A stretch of DNA of 64,000 bases from Eukaryota sp. TZLM1-RC (taxonomy: Eukaryota > Metamonada: BaSk clade), in the NCBI GenBank assembly GCA_040285825.1, contig JAUPSS010000011.1:310001-374000 (forward strand). The letters run 5' to 3'. Below, one piece after another: positions 43,640-54,814 of the stretch. The notes beneath the pieces were generated by a model. The model made no database searches and was not told the origin of the DNA. It saw only the letters and a program-made list of their open reading frames with translations. How positions within the stretch are numbered: position 1 is the stretch's first letter; each line of letters begins with the position of its first letter. The translations under genes and the position numbers were made by a program.

Positions 43640-45840
43640 TTCAACAATTGGTTTCATTGATAGTTGTTCCTCCTCCTGAGCTTACTGCTGCACGTCTTAT
43701 TGCTTTGATAAAACCTGGTAGTGATACTAAGCCTTCGGGAATTCGTCCAATTTCAGTAGGTGAATCTCTATCTCGATTGTTTGCCTCAATTATTTTCAAT
43801 AGAATTGTTAAAAAGGCTGCTAAATTTTTATTGCCAATGCAATTTGGTATTCAAACGATTGATGGAGCTTCAGTCGCTGCACTGACATCAGACTTGTTCT
43901 TTAACTCCAAAGAAAACAATTTTATTTTCAATTTGGATTTTAGCAACGCTTTTAATAGTGTGAAAAGAAAAGCAATTTATGAGGTAATTCGAAACATTTT
44001 CCTGAACTATCAAGTTATTTCTATTTGTTTTACGGTAAACCCAATGAATTAGTATATGATGTTTTTTTTCTCAACTCTTCATCAGGTGCAAAACAAGGGG
44101 ATCCTTTAGGCCCATTATTATTTTGCATAGCAATTCAAGAATCATTGATTGTTATCAATGAAAAATACCCTTCTCTAAAAATTGTAGGTTACATGGATGA
44201 CATCTCCCTTATCGGTCCTTTCGACGTTGTCCAAAAAGCTTCTAATGAAATTCCTGGACAATATAAAATCACTGGTCTTCATTTGAATCCTAAAAAATGT
44301 TTATTAATTGGTAATGATTTCAAAGACTTTAAAATTAATAATTGTAAAATTCCTTTTACCAAATATTCACAAGAAGCTGTTCGTTCTTTAGGATTCTGGT
44401 TGGGAAATGTTGATGAAATTACTAAAAAATTTAACGAACTTGTTGCAAAACTTGGTAATGAGCTTCAATTAATTTCTGAATTAGAAATTGAAAAACATAT
44501 ATAATTTTGGATTTTTAAAATTTGTTACTCCAGACAAATTACTCATTTATTGAGGTCAACAGCACCTTCATTGTTTATCGATTTTGGCCGATCATTTAAT
44601 CAACTTCGTACAACTTTCTTTGCTTCCCTATTAGAAGTGAATCCTGAGCTAATTCGAGCTCACTTGTTCTCTTCTTCACAATTTGGTGGTTTTGGCTTTA
44701 CCAAATCTTCAATTCTTTGTCAAGCAGCTTTTGTTGGTGGTGGCAAAAATTAAATTTTTGAATTTCTTAATCGTTTCCCTGAAGATATTCATTTGCTTAG
44801 TCCATCATTTTCAAAATATTTGTCTGACCTTGATGTTGCCATTAATAAAATTGCACCACAAATTTGGTGTCAATGTTTTCCCGACTCAGTTCAACAGATT
44901 CCTCCACGAAATTTAGTTAATTTAAAGTATTGTGTGCAGTAGCTTCAACAAAATCAGACAGCAATATTTGAAGGCTTGGATTATGAAGTACGTCTTGGCA
45001 TGGCCAAGCAAAAAATCCCGCTTTTGCAAATTTTTTACTGGATGTTTGTGATAGTTCTGCCTCTTGTTTAATTAACCAAGTACCAAAAATTAATGGTTTG
45101 TTTCTCAATGACCCTTGCTTTTCATTATCTATGCGTCTTCGATCTTTTATTTGGCCTGATAATCTTCCTCATGGATTAATTTGTAAATGTGGAAAGTCTG
45201 TCACTCCAACCCATTTATTTAATTGTAATCGATTTTTTACTTTTAGATCAAAAGTGCATGGTGAAGTTTGTGATCAGCTTTATTGTATGTGTAAGTACTA
45301 CAAGATTGAATCTTTTTTTAGAACCTTTGCAATCAAATTTGGCTGATGAATCTGACAGAAATTTTTTCGGTGACAGCCGTGGTGATGTGCTAGTTCCCGG
45401 ACTTGATGGATCAATGATCATTATTGATGTCAGATCTACTGATGTATCAAACAGCTCAAATGAAAAACTGGCACAATCTTATAAATCACCTTTACGTAGA
45501 GCTGAAGAAGCATAAATTATTAAGTACACAGAAATAAATCAATAATCTGAATTCCGACTCACATACTCAATACCTTCTTTGTCTTTTGTTTTTTCTTTAT
45601 TTGGAACCTTGGGTAAAACTGCGTTATCTTTGTTGCACGATTTCTCTTCTATTGTCAAAAATAGAACTGGAAGAATATTTGACCGAACCTTTTGGCAAAA
45701 CAGAATTGTATTTTCTATTTTTAAGGGAATGTTTAGTCTTGTTTCTAGCTCGTTGTTATCACTAGGAAAATTTTATGAAGAAAAAGCTGTAGGTGAGTTT
45801 TCTATAGTAGATGTTGAGTATGAGGAGATTGATTTTTGAT
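43640..45840 (+). mobile_element. RLE-type LINE L4, most complete RT
   Basis: Frames 43648-44052, 44025-44504, 44550-44753, 45098-45346, 45189-45515 and 45579-45839 follow one another with small shifts. RT motifs: RPISVGESLSRL (motif 1), NLDFSNAFNSVKR (A), GAKQGDPLGPLLF (B), YMDDISLIG (C). Then come the thumb, zinc knuckle CKC...HLFNC, and the endonuclease block RGDVLVPGLDG...IIIDV with D-x13-D. It is truncated at the 5' end before the RT and decayed. Same family as L1, L3 and L5. Confidence 0.75.
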
Positions 45841-45933
45841 TTTTTATAATTTTGTTTGAATAGAATATGTATCAAAAAAATATGTAAAAACTATCAAAGC
45901 AAAATCAATCCATAAGGTATGACAAAAGCATAA

Positions 45934-45979
45934 CACGCGGTGTTAAGGATTCTTTACACATTCCAACACGTGCTGAAAA
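45934..45979. repeat. CACGTG-containing repeat, copy 2
   Basis: CACGCGGTGTTAAGGATT and then TCCAACACGTGCTG-AAA, matching 43305-43350; a further ACACGTGTTAAGGATT follows at about 45983. It lies about 60-100 bp upstream of the F2b start codon, so it may be promoter sequence. Confidence 0.55.
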
Positions 45980-46034
45980 TAAACACGTGTTAAGGATTGA
46001 TGCGTACTCTGTTTTTAACTGTTTTCCTTCTGTG

Positions 46035-47640
46035 ATGACTGTCATGAATAACACTCTACAAACCACAACTGTGGGAGCGTCTGTTAACCAGTTCCTTTGG
46101 CTTAGAGGCATGAGAAGCTATGGAACGCCGGTTCCAAGTTCTCGCTAGTATTGAAGCTCATGCTACTCACCAAGCACGACTCTTTGTACTCCGATACTTA
46201 AAACAGTCTAGGTGGCTTACTCAAAGCCAGTTCTGGAGCCTCTGTTTCGACTTTGTTTGTGAAAGAGAACGCAAACAGAGAAAAACAATCCTCTGGATTT
46301 TCAAGGCTGCAACATCTCGTGCAGCACTTTTGGCCTTGGCATTCACGGAATGATACCACGTCAGCCAACGGTGGTACATTGGTGCCATTCCAGTCTGTTT
46401 GGCAGTCGAGCCATTCAACTGAGGAAAGCTTTTTGCCAGCTGTTGGCTGACGGCTTTGTTGCTTGGAAAACAATTTTTTCAAGAGATGTGCCCAGAGACT
46501 GAATTGCCCTGGTCCTAAAAAGTACGTCGAGTGTGTACTTCAAGATCTTCAGCCGAATGACTCTATTTCACAATGGTATCAAGAAATGTACCAACCTATT
46601 TTGACCCACTTGCTAAATACGACAGCAAATCCCTATATTGGTGGGGGTCCAAATATGTTGGAAACCTCAACCAGAAATGAACGATTTACCATAAATGTGG
46701 AAACTGCAGCCACAATCTTTCAGTCAGGACTGAACATTTTATCTTTTCTAGAAAATAACTGCCCTGGGGTTATGAAAAGACATTCTCTCTCACTTTTATC
46801 CAGTTAGTCTCCAAGTTTCTGCAGTTTGAATAAAAAACCGAAGTTTATTTAACAAAACTTAATGAAACCAAAGAGCTGCTGAACAACCCTTATCGGTTTT
46901 TTAATAAATCTAAATTTATTAATTATACCATTTTTCAAATGGTGATTCTCTGCGGTTTATGTTCACCCAGAAGACAAGGAAAACATATAGTTACCCGACT
47001 AAAGCGGAATTTGAGTCGAGACGTGTCTCTTGAAATAATGATTTTCAGAACTCTGTAAGGAAAAAAAACGTAATGGCCATAGAAAAGCAAATCCACAGCG
47101 GAGCCAGTGGATGGACATTCCAATTATCGAGATTCTGGTGGAAATTTTTTTGTAGCGATTGACCCCAACGTCAGCAATCTTTGTGGGTGAACTACTGGTT
47201 GTTTCCAAAATTCTGCACATGTTTTTGAGGGTTCTGGCTTGCTGCTAAACCCAAAAGAACGAATATCAAATCGCCTTCCTCCTCTCACTCAAGCAACTCC
47301 TAATACTTATTCCGCTCAGAGCTTCCAGAGGTATCTGATTGAAATAAGTTTACCTTATGTTTCTGCATCTGAGGAAGGACCTGAATATTTTTCAATTATG
47401 TGTGGAAACCTGCAGCGTGGTGCAAGAAAAAAGTTGAGAAGAAATAAGTTTGAATTTTTCATACGAAGACAAAAGAGACTAACTGGTTTTATCAACAAAA
47501 TTATACGCTTGACTGAGAAGGAAACACTACAGTTTGGTTCTGCATTTAATTTCATTCAATATCCATTTGATGTGAAATTCTCAGGTTGTCTGGCAAAAAA
47601 AATGAAAAACCGATTTGTTTTATCCTGCATTTGGGAGACC
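46035..47640 (+). pseudogene. Decayed Fanzor, family F2 copy b
   Basis: From ATG at 46035 (TTTVGASVNQFL, compare TTVPASAAQFF in F2a). Then MERRFQVL...ARLFVLRYL, the CPGPKKYVECV block, FQSGLNILSFLEN, RuvC-I FVAIDPNVSNLCG (about 47150-47190), TPNTYSAQSFQRYL and RRNKFEFFIRRQKR. These match F2a in order but at clearly lower identity, so b is a separate F2 lineage. Several shifts and stops. The zinc and RuvC-III end is missing: homology fades at about 47600, directly before the ESCO-like gene. Inactive. Confidence 0.7.
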
Positions 47641-47642
47641 TA

Positions 47643-48464
47643 ATGAGAACATATGGGTGTTTACGATCATGTAAGCCTGACAACAACATAGATAGGTCCT
47701 GTTCCTCTCCTCTATCCGACACTAGCAAGATCACCAAGTCGTCAACTACTCTCAAACAGAAGTCTTTACTTCATTTCTTCCGAAAAGGTGTTTCGCTTGA
47801 ACATTTTGACCGTACAAGGACGAACCTATTATGCTCAAATGAACCCGTTCACCCAGTTACATCTTCGAATGAGGCTCCAGACCTAAAGCAGATGTTTTTT
47901 ACCAGAAACTTTGCTCCACCCACTCACAGTAAGGAGGAGCGTTCCATTGCTGTTTCAGGACTGCATTTGTCAACTTTGCCTCAACAACCAGCCTTTTCTA
48001 GTGGTAATTTTCGTTTACACTACTTGAAATCCAATACAAAAGTGAGTAATTCAATTCTAAAATTCTTGTTAGTTGTAAACAAAAGCTTGGGCTATCCTAG
48101 CGAAGATTCTACTAAATTTGATGTTGTTATAGCAACTACAATGGTCGATTCGAAAAGTTTTATTGTGGGTGCAGTTCTGTTTTCATATTCTGTTGAATCA
48201 TACCCTCTCAGTTGCTTTACATCGAAGAGTACGAAAGCAGAGTTTAAACAAACATCCATCGGAGTTGATAGGATGTTCGTCGTGGAAAAGTACAGACGAC
48301 AGGGACTGTGCTCAAAAATGCTTATTTACATTAAACAATTGACAAGGCAAACGCTTATATCGTTTTCCCAACCAACAGCTGACGGATTAGCACTTGCTAA
48401 AAGTTTTACTGGTACATGTGATGTTCTTGTTTATGGGGAATTGTCCAGTAACGATACTGTCTAG
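47643..48464 (+). CDS. Cohesin acetyltransferase, ESCO/Eco1 family
   Basis: 273 residues from ATG at 47643. N-terminal PIP box QKSLLHFF (residues about 38-45) for PCNA binding, a variable linker, and a C-terminal acetyltransferase: IGVDRMFVVEKYRRQGLCSK (acetyl-CoA loop R-R-x-G), SFSQPTADGLALAKSF and a final LVYGE, all hallmarks of Eco1/ESCO. The family acetylates SMC3 during S phase to lock cohesin onto DNA. Odd: the C2H2 zinc finger normally between the PIP box and the acetyltransferase is not visible. The frame is open further upstream but into Fanzor remains, so this ATG was chosen. Confidence 0.82.
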   Translation: MRTYGCLRSCKPDNNIDRSCSSPLSDTSKITKSSTTLKQKSLLHFFRKGVSLEHFDRTRTNLLCSNEPVHPVTSSNEAPDLKQMFFTRNFAPPTHSKEERSIAVSGLHLSTLPQQPAFSSGNFRLHYLKSNTKVSNSILKFLLVVNKSLGYPSEDSTKFDVVIATTMVDSKSFIVGAVLFSYSVESYPLSCFTSKSTKAEFKQTSIGVDRMFVVEKYRRQGLCSKMLIYIKQLTRQTLISFSQPTADGLALAKSFTGTCDVLVYGELSSNDTV

Positions 48465-48914
48465 TATTGGAAACGTGTTGTAATAAAGTTGAGCAAAAAC
48501 TTACTATATATGGGAATCTGAAAAGGATGAAGCAGCCAAAGATTTAATTCCTGGAGGCCTGCTATGTCCAAGTCTTAGATGTTGCTTGGATCATGATGAA
48601 ATCAAAGAAGTCTATGGCAATTTACTTGAGTAGATTGTGAATGTTGTTATTTTTTAGATAAAGTTTACTGTGGTTTTCACTTTAATTGCATTTTGGTGTA
48701 TTTTTTTTCACCAACCAGATCTTGCACCAACGTCTGGTTTCTCTCTACGACATTTATGGGCCTTAGTTTTCAACTTTTACTTAATGGTGTAGACATAAAA
48801 CACAGAAAACCTAGAACACACAGTTCAGGAGCTTCTTAGCATAATAACGTGCTAATAATGTTCAAATAAACAACAAAAAACATCAACTATTTATTTACAA
48901 AATAACTTACTTTA
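48465..48914. other. Intergenic region with a short coding-like stretch
   Basis: Between the ESCO and COMM-domain genes, convergent. At about 48495-48633 the plus strand has 46 open codons without ATG (ESEKDEAAKDLIPGG, then LDHDEIKEVYGNLLE) that look coding but match nothing I know. The rest is AT-rich and holds the two 3' ends. Confidence 0.35.
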
Positions 48915-49265
48915 TTACAGATTGTTTAAATGAACAGAGATATCTTCAACAGTATTGAGAAGGGCTTCCAGCTCTCGTTCGTTTAGCTCAATGTTAACAT
49001 TTTCTTTCGAGATGCCATTAGAAAGCTTCAAACCAAGTAAAACGCTAGGGACAGAAGCGTTTTTGTTTAATGAATGACTAACAGATATGTTTAACTTCCA
49101 ATCAGAGCTTTCAAGGAAAGTTTTCCTGGTATTATTACCGGATGAGCGAGGAGCAGGAGGTGTGTACATGGACTGTACCGGATGAGGCGTCGGTGGTAGA
49201 GCAGCATAAGTTGCAGTTTGTGGAGGGCCAGTAGTGGGGCATGAAGTATTCTTGGAAATTGACAT
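48915..49265 (-). CDS. COMM-domain protein
   Basis: 116 codons from ATG at 49265: a Pro/Thr-rich N-terminus, then DWKLNISVSHS, PSVLLGLKLSNG, VNIELNERELEALLNTVED, the Trp-led beta strands and final helix of a COMM domain. COMMD proteins form the Commander complex for endosomal recycling. The usual helical N-terminal domain is missing here; the upstream minus-strand frame (49669-49091) may be joined to it by an intron or may be a separate gene. Copy 1 of Fanzor F1 has a broken copy of this gene beside it (3206-3480). Confidence 0.6.
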   Translation of the reverse strand: MSISKNTSCPTTGPPQTATYAALPPTPHPVQSMYTPPAPRSSGNNTRKTFLESSDWKLNISVSHSLNKNASVPSVLLGLKLSNGISKENVNIELNERELEALLNTVEDISVHLNNL

Positions 49266-49669
49266 TTTAGATAAAGTATAAGAGTATAAGAGTATAAGAG
49301 TGCCAATGTATGATGAACACCTACACTACAAGAAACAATGTTAGAGAAGAAGGGTAACTGGAAATTCTTTCTACCAGTAGCATGAGGAGGAAAACATCGG
49401 GAGAGAACACCAGGTGTTGGAGATGAGAATAAAGAAACAGAAGATGCAACAGAGCCAATAAGGTTGATTCGTTTTATGCGAGACCAGAGAATTGAGTTTC
49501 CTTTAGATATGTAGCGAATTCTGTGAGATGGTACAGATAAGGCAAGAAAATCGTGAAGAGGGAGGAAGAATACACCGCCAAATGTATCCTCAAAACCAAC
49601 AAAGAAACGTTCTTTAGACAAAGAAGTATCGTGGACTAATCTGTTGATGATGCTGAGAGCGTCTTTCAT
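49091..49669 (-). CDS. MJ1316-domain protein (RNA cyclic-group recognition type)
   Basis: From ATG at 49669: DALSIINRLVHD, then FVGFEDTFGGV, PLHDFLALSVPSHRIRYI and ILWSRIKRINLIGS. This follows the MJ1316/DUF504 pattern (V-G-Y-x-D-R-F...P-x-H-R-I-x-Y-F...V-W-D-R...G-S) known from LENG9-like proteins, proposed to bind RNA ends. The domain covers about the first 75 residues; beyond about 49330 the frame overlaps the COMM-domain frame and is probably not coding as read. Possible short intron near 49330-49365 (acceptor TTTCTTGTAG). The start lies 208 bp from the divergent Fanzor start. Confidence 0.55.
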   Translation of the reverse strand: MKDALSIINRLVHDTSLSKERFFVGFEDTFGGVFFLPLHDFLALSVPSHRIRYISKGNSILWSRIKRINLIGSVASSVSLFSSPTPGVLSRCFPPHATGRKNFQLPFFSNIVSCSVGVHHTLALLYSYTLILYLKCQFPRILHAPLLALHKLQLMLLYHRRLIRYSPCTHLLLLAHPVIIPGKLSLKALIGS

Positions 49670-49876
49670 GAGTTACATAGAGTTGAAATTCCAGAAACTT
49701 TTACAAAGAATACCTAGTTTATGAACCTAGTTTATGAATTGAGGGGAAAGTGTGGGAATAGTGAAAACCTCCCAAAACCAAGTTGAGGGTTAAAAACCTC
49801 CCAGAACAGGCAACCAGAAGTCGAAAATGGGGTGACAAGTGTAAAATTTGATAGATGAGCTCTTTATTCTCACTAC
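49670..49876 (+). promoter_or_regulatory. Left-end/promoter region of Fanzor F1 copy 2 (divergent with MJ1316 gene)
   Basis: Two AAAACCTCCC boxes at about 49763-49772 and 49793-49802, as in copies 1 and 3. The outermost about 50 bases of the left end found in copies 1 and 3 are missing; instead GAACCTAGTTTATGAA is partly doubled. The region must serve both divergent genes. Confidence 0.45.
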
Positions 49877-51829
49877 ATGACAGACATCCCCTCTGTGTCA
49901 CGTGTATTCACTCGGTCTTGTGCACTTAACTCGCTGCTGACCCCTGCAGCGGTGCAACAAATTCGGACGGACCTTCCTTTGGTCACCGAGATTTGTCATG
50001 AAGCTTCTTTATTGCTTCAATCTTTTCTTCTAAATTTTCCGTTGGCATCTAGAGCTTTAGTGGAACAGGATGTATGGTATCTGTTTATGACCGTCATCAC
50101 CACTGGTTCTTTTCCTAAGCCTTCCACATCTAAAGGCCAACGCCAATTACTCCATAACTTTTGCAATGGATTTCTTCCAGAATGCCCACAAGACAGGTCT
50201 CTTGTTTCTTTGTGGGAAAATTCTTTAGTGCCTTACAGAAATTCATTAAATCTTTTTCTCAATGCTTGGCTGCAATCTCAGAATTGTAATTTTATCAATA
50301 GAAAAGGGCTTTCTCCTTACCTTGCTTGTCGGGCTCGTCAATTGGCGTCTAACGTGAAGACAAGTTTACCTAAAATTTGTCAATCCTGGACAAAAAACTT
50401 TATTCATGCTCATTGTAGAGCCCTGGATAAAACAAATGTCTTTGCAAATAATATTCTTTCTTTTACCAGATGAACCATTAGCCCAACCCGAGGAAGTAGT
50501 TGTTGATTCTGTTCTCAAACACTACATCGATTTCAATCTGAATAATTCAAGAGAATGATTCTTTTTATTAAATGTATGTAAGTTTATCTTGAACTTCCTT
50601 CAAAGATTTCCTACCACTGCCTCCCTACTGTCCTCACATGATAAAATCACCTTTTCATCAAAGGAAATTGGTGAGCTTTTTCTCTTTAATCTTAAAATTT
50701 CACAATACTTACCCACTTTCTTTTCTCACATGCATTGCTGGAAGAAATTTAGAATAATACCTTTAGCTTCTCATAAAGGTTCTAAATTTCATGAGGTACC
50801 TTCACATGTTTTCCACTCTGTGAAAAAATTTCCACTTATTGAAGGATTTTCTTCCAAAACAAAGTTTATCAAAAATACATGTCTGAAACGAGTATTCAAA
50901 CAATGTCCTTACCAAAAATTCAATATCAACAGAAAAAGTTTGAAAAATAGATTTAAAAAAATTTTATTGAAAACTAATGGTAATGAACTGCTTTTGACCT
51001 TTGAAGGTAAAAATAATGACTCAGAAAACACAGATGAGCTGGATGAACCACCGAAAAAGAAAAGAAGATCAAAAAATGAAATGAAAAGTGACCCTGATGC
51101 CAACAAAACCAGAGAAACACAGTTGAAGGGCACTAAAAAAATGCCCCGTCGAAGACGTAGACATCCAGTCGAAATTTTACCTGAAATGCCCCTTATTGGT
51201 GTTGATCTGGGCCAATCAAGATTATGTGGTTACTTCTTAACTGATGATCAATGTGGAGTTATCCCTTGTCCAACTGGCAGGAGGTACAGGACAAAACCTT
51301 CACCCAGTAAACACTCTCCCAACCAATATTCCGTTCAAAATTTCAACCAATATTTGAACCATTGGAATTTGGTTAGGAGGAAAGTGTATTTGGAAAGTAA
51401 TCGCCAGAAATGGAAAATAATTAAATTTGATAACCGCAGACGAAAAGAGAGAGGTTTCGAGAGAGTCTCAACAAATTTCAAAGGCTGGCTGGACATCCTG
51501 AAAAACTCTATCTTACTGTGGGTTCTGCTAATTTCCCTTCTCATTGCCGAAAAGTCAATCGATATGGATCAGCAAGAGCTTTCAGAAAATGGTTGTGTTA
51601 TCAAAAGGACGTGAAGCACTTGTCAACCAGTGAATTTAATACAAGCAAACTGTCAAGTTGTTGCATGGCCGAGAATATTCAAGCAGGATCATGGCAGATG
51701 CGTATTTGTACTGAGTGTCAAATAGTATATGACAGAGATATTTCCGCTGCAAAAAATATTCAAATTAAGAAGAAAGCGGAATTGTGGCCGGAAAGATACA
51801 TTTGCCCAGATGCTCTGTTGAGGAGATGA
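49877..51829 (+). pseudogene. Fanzor F1 copy 2 (broken)
   Basis: Starts at ATG 49877 and is closely similar to copy 1. Breaks: a 2-base deletion at about 50460 (TTTCTTTTACC where copy 1 has TTTCACTTTTGCC), a TGA for AGA at about 50556, and a one-base loss at about 51458. RuvC-I GVDLGQSR (about 51200), SEFNTSKLSSCC (about 51630) and RuvC-III YDRDISAAKNI (about 51730) are kept. The first two defects are shared with copy 3, so both descend from a copy that was already dead. Confidence 0.8.
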
Positions 51830-52094
51830 ATAGGGAACGTGAGCATACAGAAACTAAAACTTTTGAGACCGATCTACAAATGCCTTAGTAGCATTTGGTA
51901 GATCCACTTAGATACATCAAGTCGCGAGGCTTTGTTCTGTGAAAGCAGTAGGTGTATTTAAGTGAGGTAGCCCATTGATGAAGATCATGATTGTCTTAAA
52001 CATGATCGTCTCTTACAGCCTGTGAGTAGACATTGAGAAAGTTGAAAACAGGAGTGAATTTCACAGGGGAATGTATGATAAGTGAAATTCACAG
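51830..52094 (+). ncRNA. Candidate guide-RNA scaffold and right end, F1 copy 2
   Basis: Conserved with 732-1015 and 58428-58751. The hairpin at 51871-51904 here has an even longer stem (AAATGC pairs GCATTT). It ends with the palindromes GTGAATTTCAC (52054-52064) and GTGAAATTCAC (52082-52092). The flank beginning GATAAAGTGTTG would be the guide if the TnpB/Fanzor rule holds. Confidence 0.5.
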
Positions 52095-52249
52095 TAGATA
52101 AAGTGTTGATTTATTAAATTTGATTTGCACACCCCAAAATTTAATCCTCAACCATTAATAGATGGATTGATGATGTCCTTTGCAAGGAGATGTCTACTAA
52201 CCTTTATCACTGCATACATTGATTTCTGTCCTTGTAATTAGTTTTCACC

Positions 52250-52510
52250 ATGCCTAAAGGATCTATTGACGATTTCAAGACTGCACAAAAGAGACTTGCT
52301 AAACAACATCAAAATGAAAGGCGAAGGTTACATTCAGAGCATGACAAGACCGAGCAAACACTACATACCATCCATAATGCTGAAGCTGAATCAATGCGAC
52401 TTCAACAGGAGCATGAAGTATGTACATTTCTTTTGGATTCATCATAGCGTGATCTATTGAGCATCCGCATTAAGGAGGAAAAACGAAACAAGACAGAGCC
52501 TCATTGGTAG
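52250..52510 (+). CDS. Small coiled-coil protein, 76 residues, with a 30-nt intron
   Basis: Exon 1 52250-52417 and exon 2 52448-52510. The intron (52418-52447) begins GTATGTAC and ends CATCATAG; if retained, its own last TAG closes the frame. The spliced protein is highly charged (RLAKQHQNERRRLHSEHDK, RDLLSIRIKEEKR), with heptads suggesting one long helix. No family recognised. The F1 copy 2 right end lies 155 bp upstream, on the same strand. Confidence 0.6.
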
Positions 52511-52610
52511 TTTTTAAGATCTTTTCTGCAAATAAACCAAGCATTTATGTTTCAATTCACCAATATCTACTTGGAAACACTCTAAGCTACAGTAAATAAC
52601 TTTTATTGCA

Positions 52611-53275
52611 TTACACTGAAGGTTTGGCTTCAATCAATTTTCTAAGATACAGAATTTGTCCCAACGAGAAAGCAATAAGAGCTACAATTTCAAACAGAGA
52701 CCACCACAAAACCCGATGGTTGGTGGATTCGGTAGCTGTAATGAGAGGAAACGGAAAAGAACATACTAGATCTGTGTACCCGCTCCCTAGCTTTCATGTA
52801 ATGTTGTTCTTGGATGACTTCCTCTAAAAGTTCTCTCATCTTTACCACAGATTCTTCAATGGGAGTGAGATGTTCCTGCTTGGCAAATTCATCAGTGACT
52901 TCAGTCCCAACCTTAACAGTAAATGTGATGAGCTTGGAAATTTTGTGAGTCATCTGGTTACGGAAACAGAACTGATAGATACCATCTTGAGGAGCTTGGA
53001 AGAAGAAGGCATCTTCAGCTTTTCTTTCAGTGGACACAATAGCAGACTGATCTGGTCCAATGATCTCGAAGTCGATCTGTAGCTGTTCATGAGCAGAGAC
53101 TTGATATGAGCCAGAGACGGGAGTATTTTTCGATATTTCTTCATAGAAACATTCTCGTTTCGTTGGCTTTGATAAATGATGTCGATAAAGGAAGACACAC
53201 TTCAATACGGAATGTGAAGGCAGAAGAGAATATAAAGAATGTCGTTAGGAGAAGTAGTACTGCACAGCGAACCAT
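52611..53275 (-). CDS. p24/TMED family cargo receptor, three exons
   Basis: 199 residues after removing introns at 53167-53200 (34 nt, GTGTGTC...AAAG) and 52736-52766 (31 nt, GTATGTTC...TACAG). Exon 1 gives a signal peptide (VRCAVLLLLTTFFIFSSA). Then come the GOLD domain with RECFYEE and FCFRN, a coiled coil, the YMKARERVHRSTTESTNHR motif, a membrane helix (LFEIVALIAFSLGQILYL) and a short tail LRKLIEAK. Each feature is typical of p24 proteins, which cycle between ER and Golgi in COPI/COPII vesicles. Without splicing the signal peptide and membrane anchor are lost, so both introns are well supported. Confidence 0.9.
52736..52766 (-). other. Ultra-short intron (31 nt) in the p24 gene
   Basis: GTATGTTC to CATTACAG. 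Its removal joins ERVHRS to TTESTNHRVLWWSLFE, the conserved p24 junction and membrane helix. A 34-nt intron lies at 53167-53200 in the same gene. Confidence 0.88.
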
Positions 53276-53352
53276 GAGAAAACAGTGAAACAAGTGTGGT
53301 AAATTCCCATAAATACACAATCAATTTTCGTGTAGAATAATTACAAAAACTA

Positions 53353-54795
53353 TCAACTACACAGAGACTGAGGTCTTTCATTGCCACTCATTCTAGCTTC
53401 AGCAATTGCAAACATATTCAGACAAGCCAGCTTATCTCTATTGAAAAGCTTTGTTGAGCCTTTGTTACTGATTTTGTAACTCTCGCTGTCACAAGCTAAT
53501 AAACCATGACATGTAGTAACTGGAGTCTTTTCTCTTCTATAGAATCTGCGATCTGTTACTCTCAAAAACGTATCAACTTTTTCAAAACAAACAGAACATT
53601 TTGTTGAAGGGAAAGCTTCATTAATCATCAATACTTCAAATCCATTTCTTTTCAGAAATTGAATCCATCCAATGCCTCGATTAGGTCTATCGTGTTTCAA
53701 ATTCTTGGAATCTTTTTTTACCATAATCACCCATTAGTATTAAAGCGTTTCTGGGTTGCCAAACTGTTGAACAAGGTTTTTTAGCAACAAACATTCAGTC
53801 TTTTGCTTGTGAATAAAAGCTTGCATATTGTGAGTGCTCCACAAGTCAAGACTGTAAAAGTCAATTGTCAAAAAAACTTGCCGAAGTTTGGCAACCACAA
53901 AGTTGGAAAAATCTATAAAAGTTGCTGAATTGGCGGCAAATGCTGATAATTCGGTGTTTGCATCTTCTATTGTCATTTCGTTAGACTCTATCATTTGATT
54001 GTGGTTCCCGTCTTTTCTACCTCAGTATACTTTGTCCCCCATCGTTTCTGTTTTTCATTTATCCCACTTTTCAAAGACCAGGACATCTGAGTCATTCTCA
54101 ACCATTTGAATTTCTTGTCTTGATTCATCACCCGACTATTTCTTTGCTGTTCAGTTTCATGTTCAGCCACCATGGATAATTCTTGATCAGTCTTTTTACT
54201 CCCAAAATACAATAGATCACGTTTTCCAGGATCACAAACAACAATTCGTTTGTCTTGAAAAGTAACATCATCAACATCAGTATATAAATCAGAAATACTA
54301 GCCTTGTTGTCTGGATTACATTTCTGACCTTTTAAATCCCGACCAACAAATTCTACTGCAATATTGAATCCGTCTGGATAATATTGTTGAATTTATAAAT
54401 CTTTTGGTTCAACATTGGTTGGTTTATTTAAATCGATAATATTAGACCAAAAGTCAAATTTCTCAGGTGGTTTAAATCTAAGGACTAGATCTTGTTTATT
54501 ACCATTTTTAATCTTTGTTGAGGCAACAAATCATACATCAATGTTTGGTTGATAATTGGCTGTATTGTTCTTGTGCCAATTGGAAAATATCCTGGACCTT
54601 CATTGGTTGATACAGGGGTAACGTGATAAGGTTTCCCTTCTCTACTGGCAATAATTGAGCAATCGTAATTGCTGGTTTTAAGAATAACTGAAAATCTTTC
54701 TCAACAGCATCTGCAAGAACATGTACGTCAACTGCAATTATAATGTCAACCAGACTTTCATCCGTGACCAAGTTCTCAATTTGACAAGTTTTCAT
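53353..54795 (-). pseudogene. Decayed Fanzor, family F3
   Basis: Minus-strand pieces in order: N-terminal part from 54795, VVCDPGKRDLLYF (RuvC-I, about 54200-54240), a Trp/Arg/Lys block KFKWLRMTQMSW...KRWGTKY (about 54040-54120), helical middle ending LVQQFGNPETL (53745-53990), LMGDYG (RuvC-II-like, about 53730), NEAFPSTKCSVC with the alternative Glu (about 53600), CHGLLACDS, and NRDKLACLNMF (RuvC-III, about 53420). All are classical Fanzor motifs. A stop at about 54395 and shifts at about 53720, 53740 and 53995 kill the frame. Only 77 bp separate its end from the p24 start codon on the same strand. Confidence 0.75.
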
Positions 54796-54814
54796 TAACT
54801 AGAATTTCATAAAT

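Noticed and set aside
50540-50575. Reassignment of TGA as a sense codon
   Set aside because: Fanzor copies 2 and 3 share an in-frame TGA, but copy 1 has AGA there, and host genes such as Ku70 and the coiled-coil gene end in TGA.
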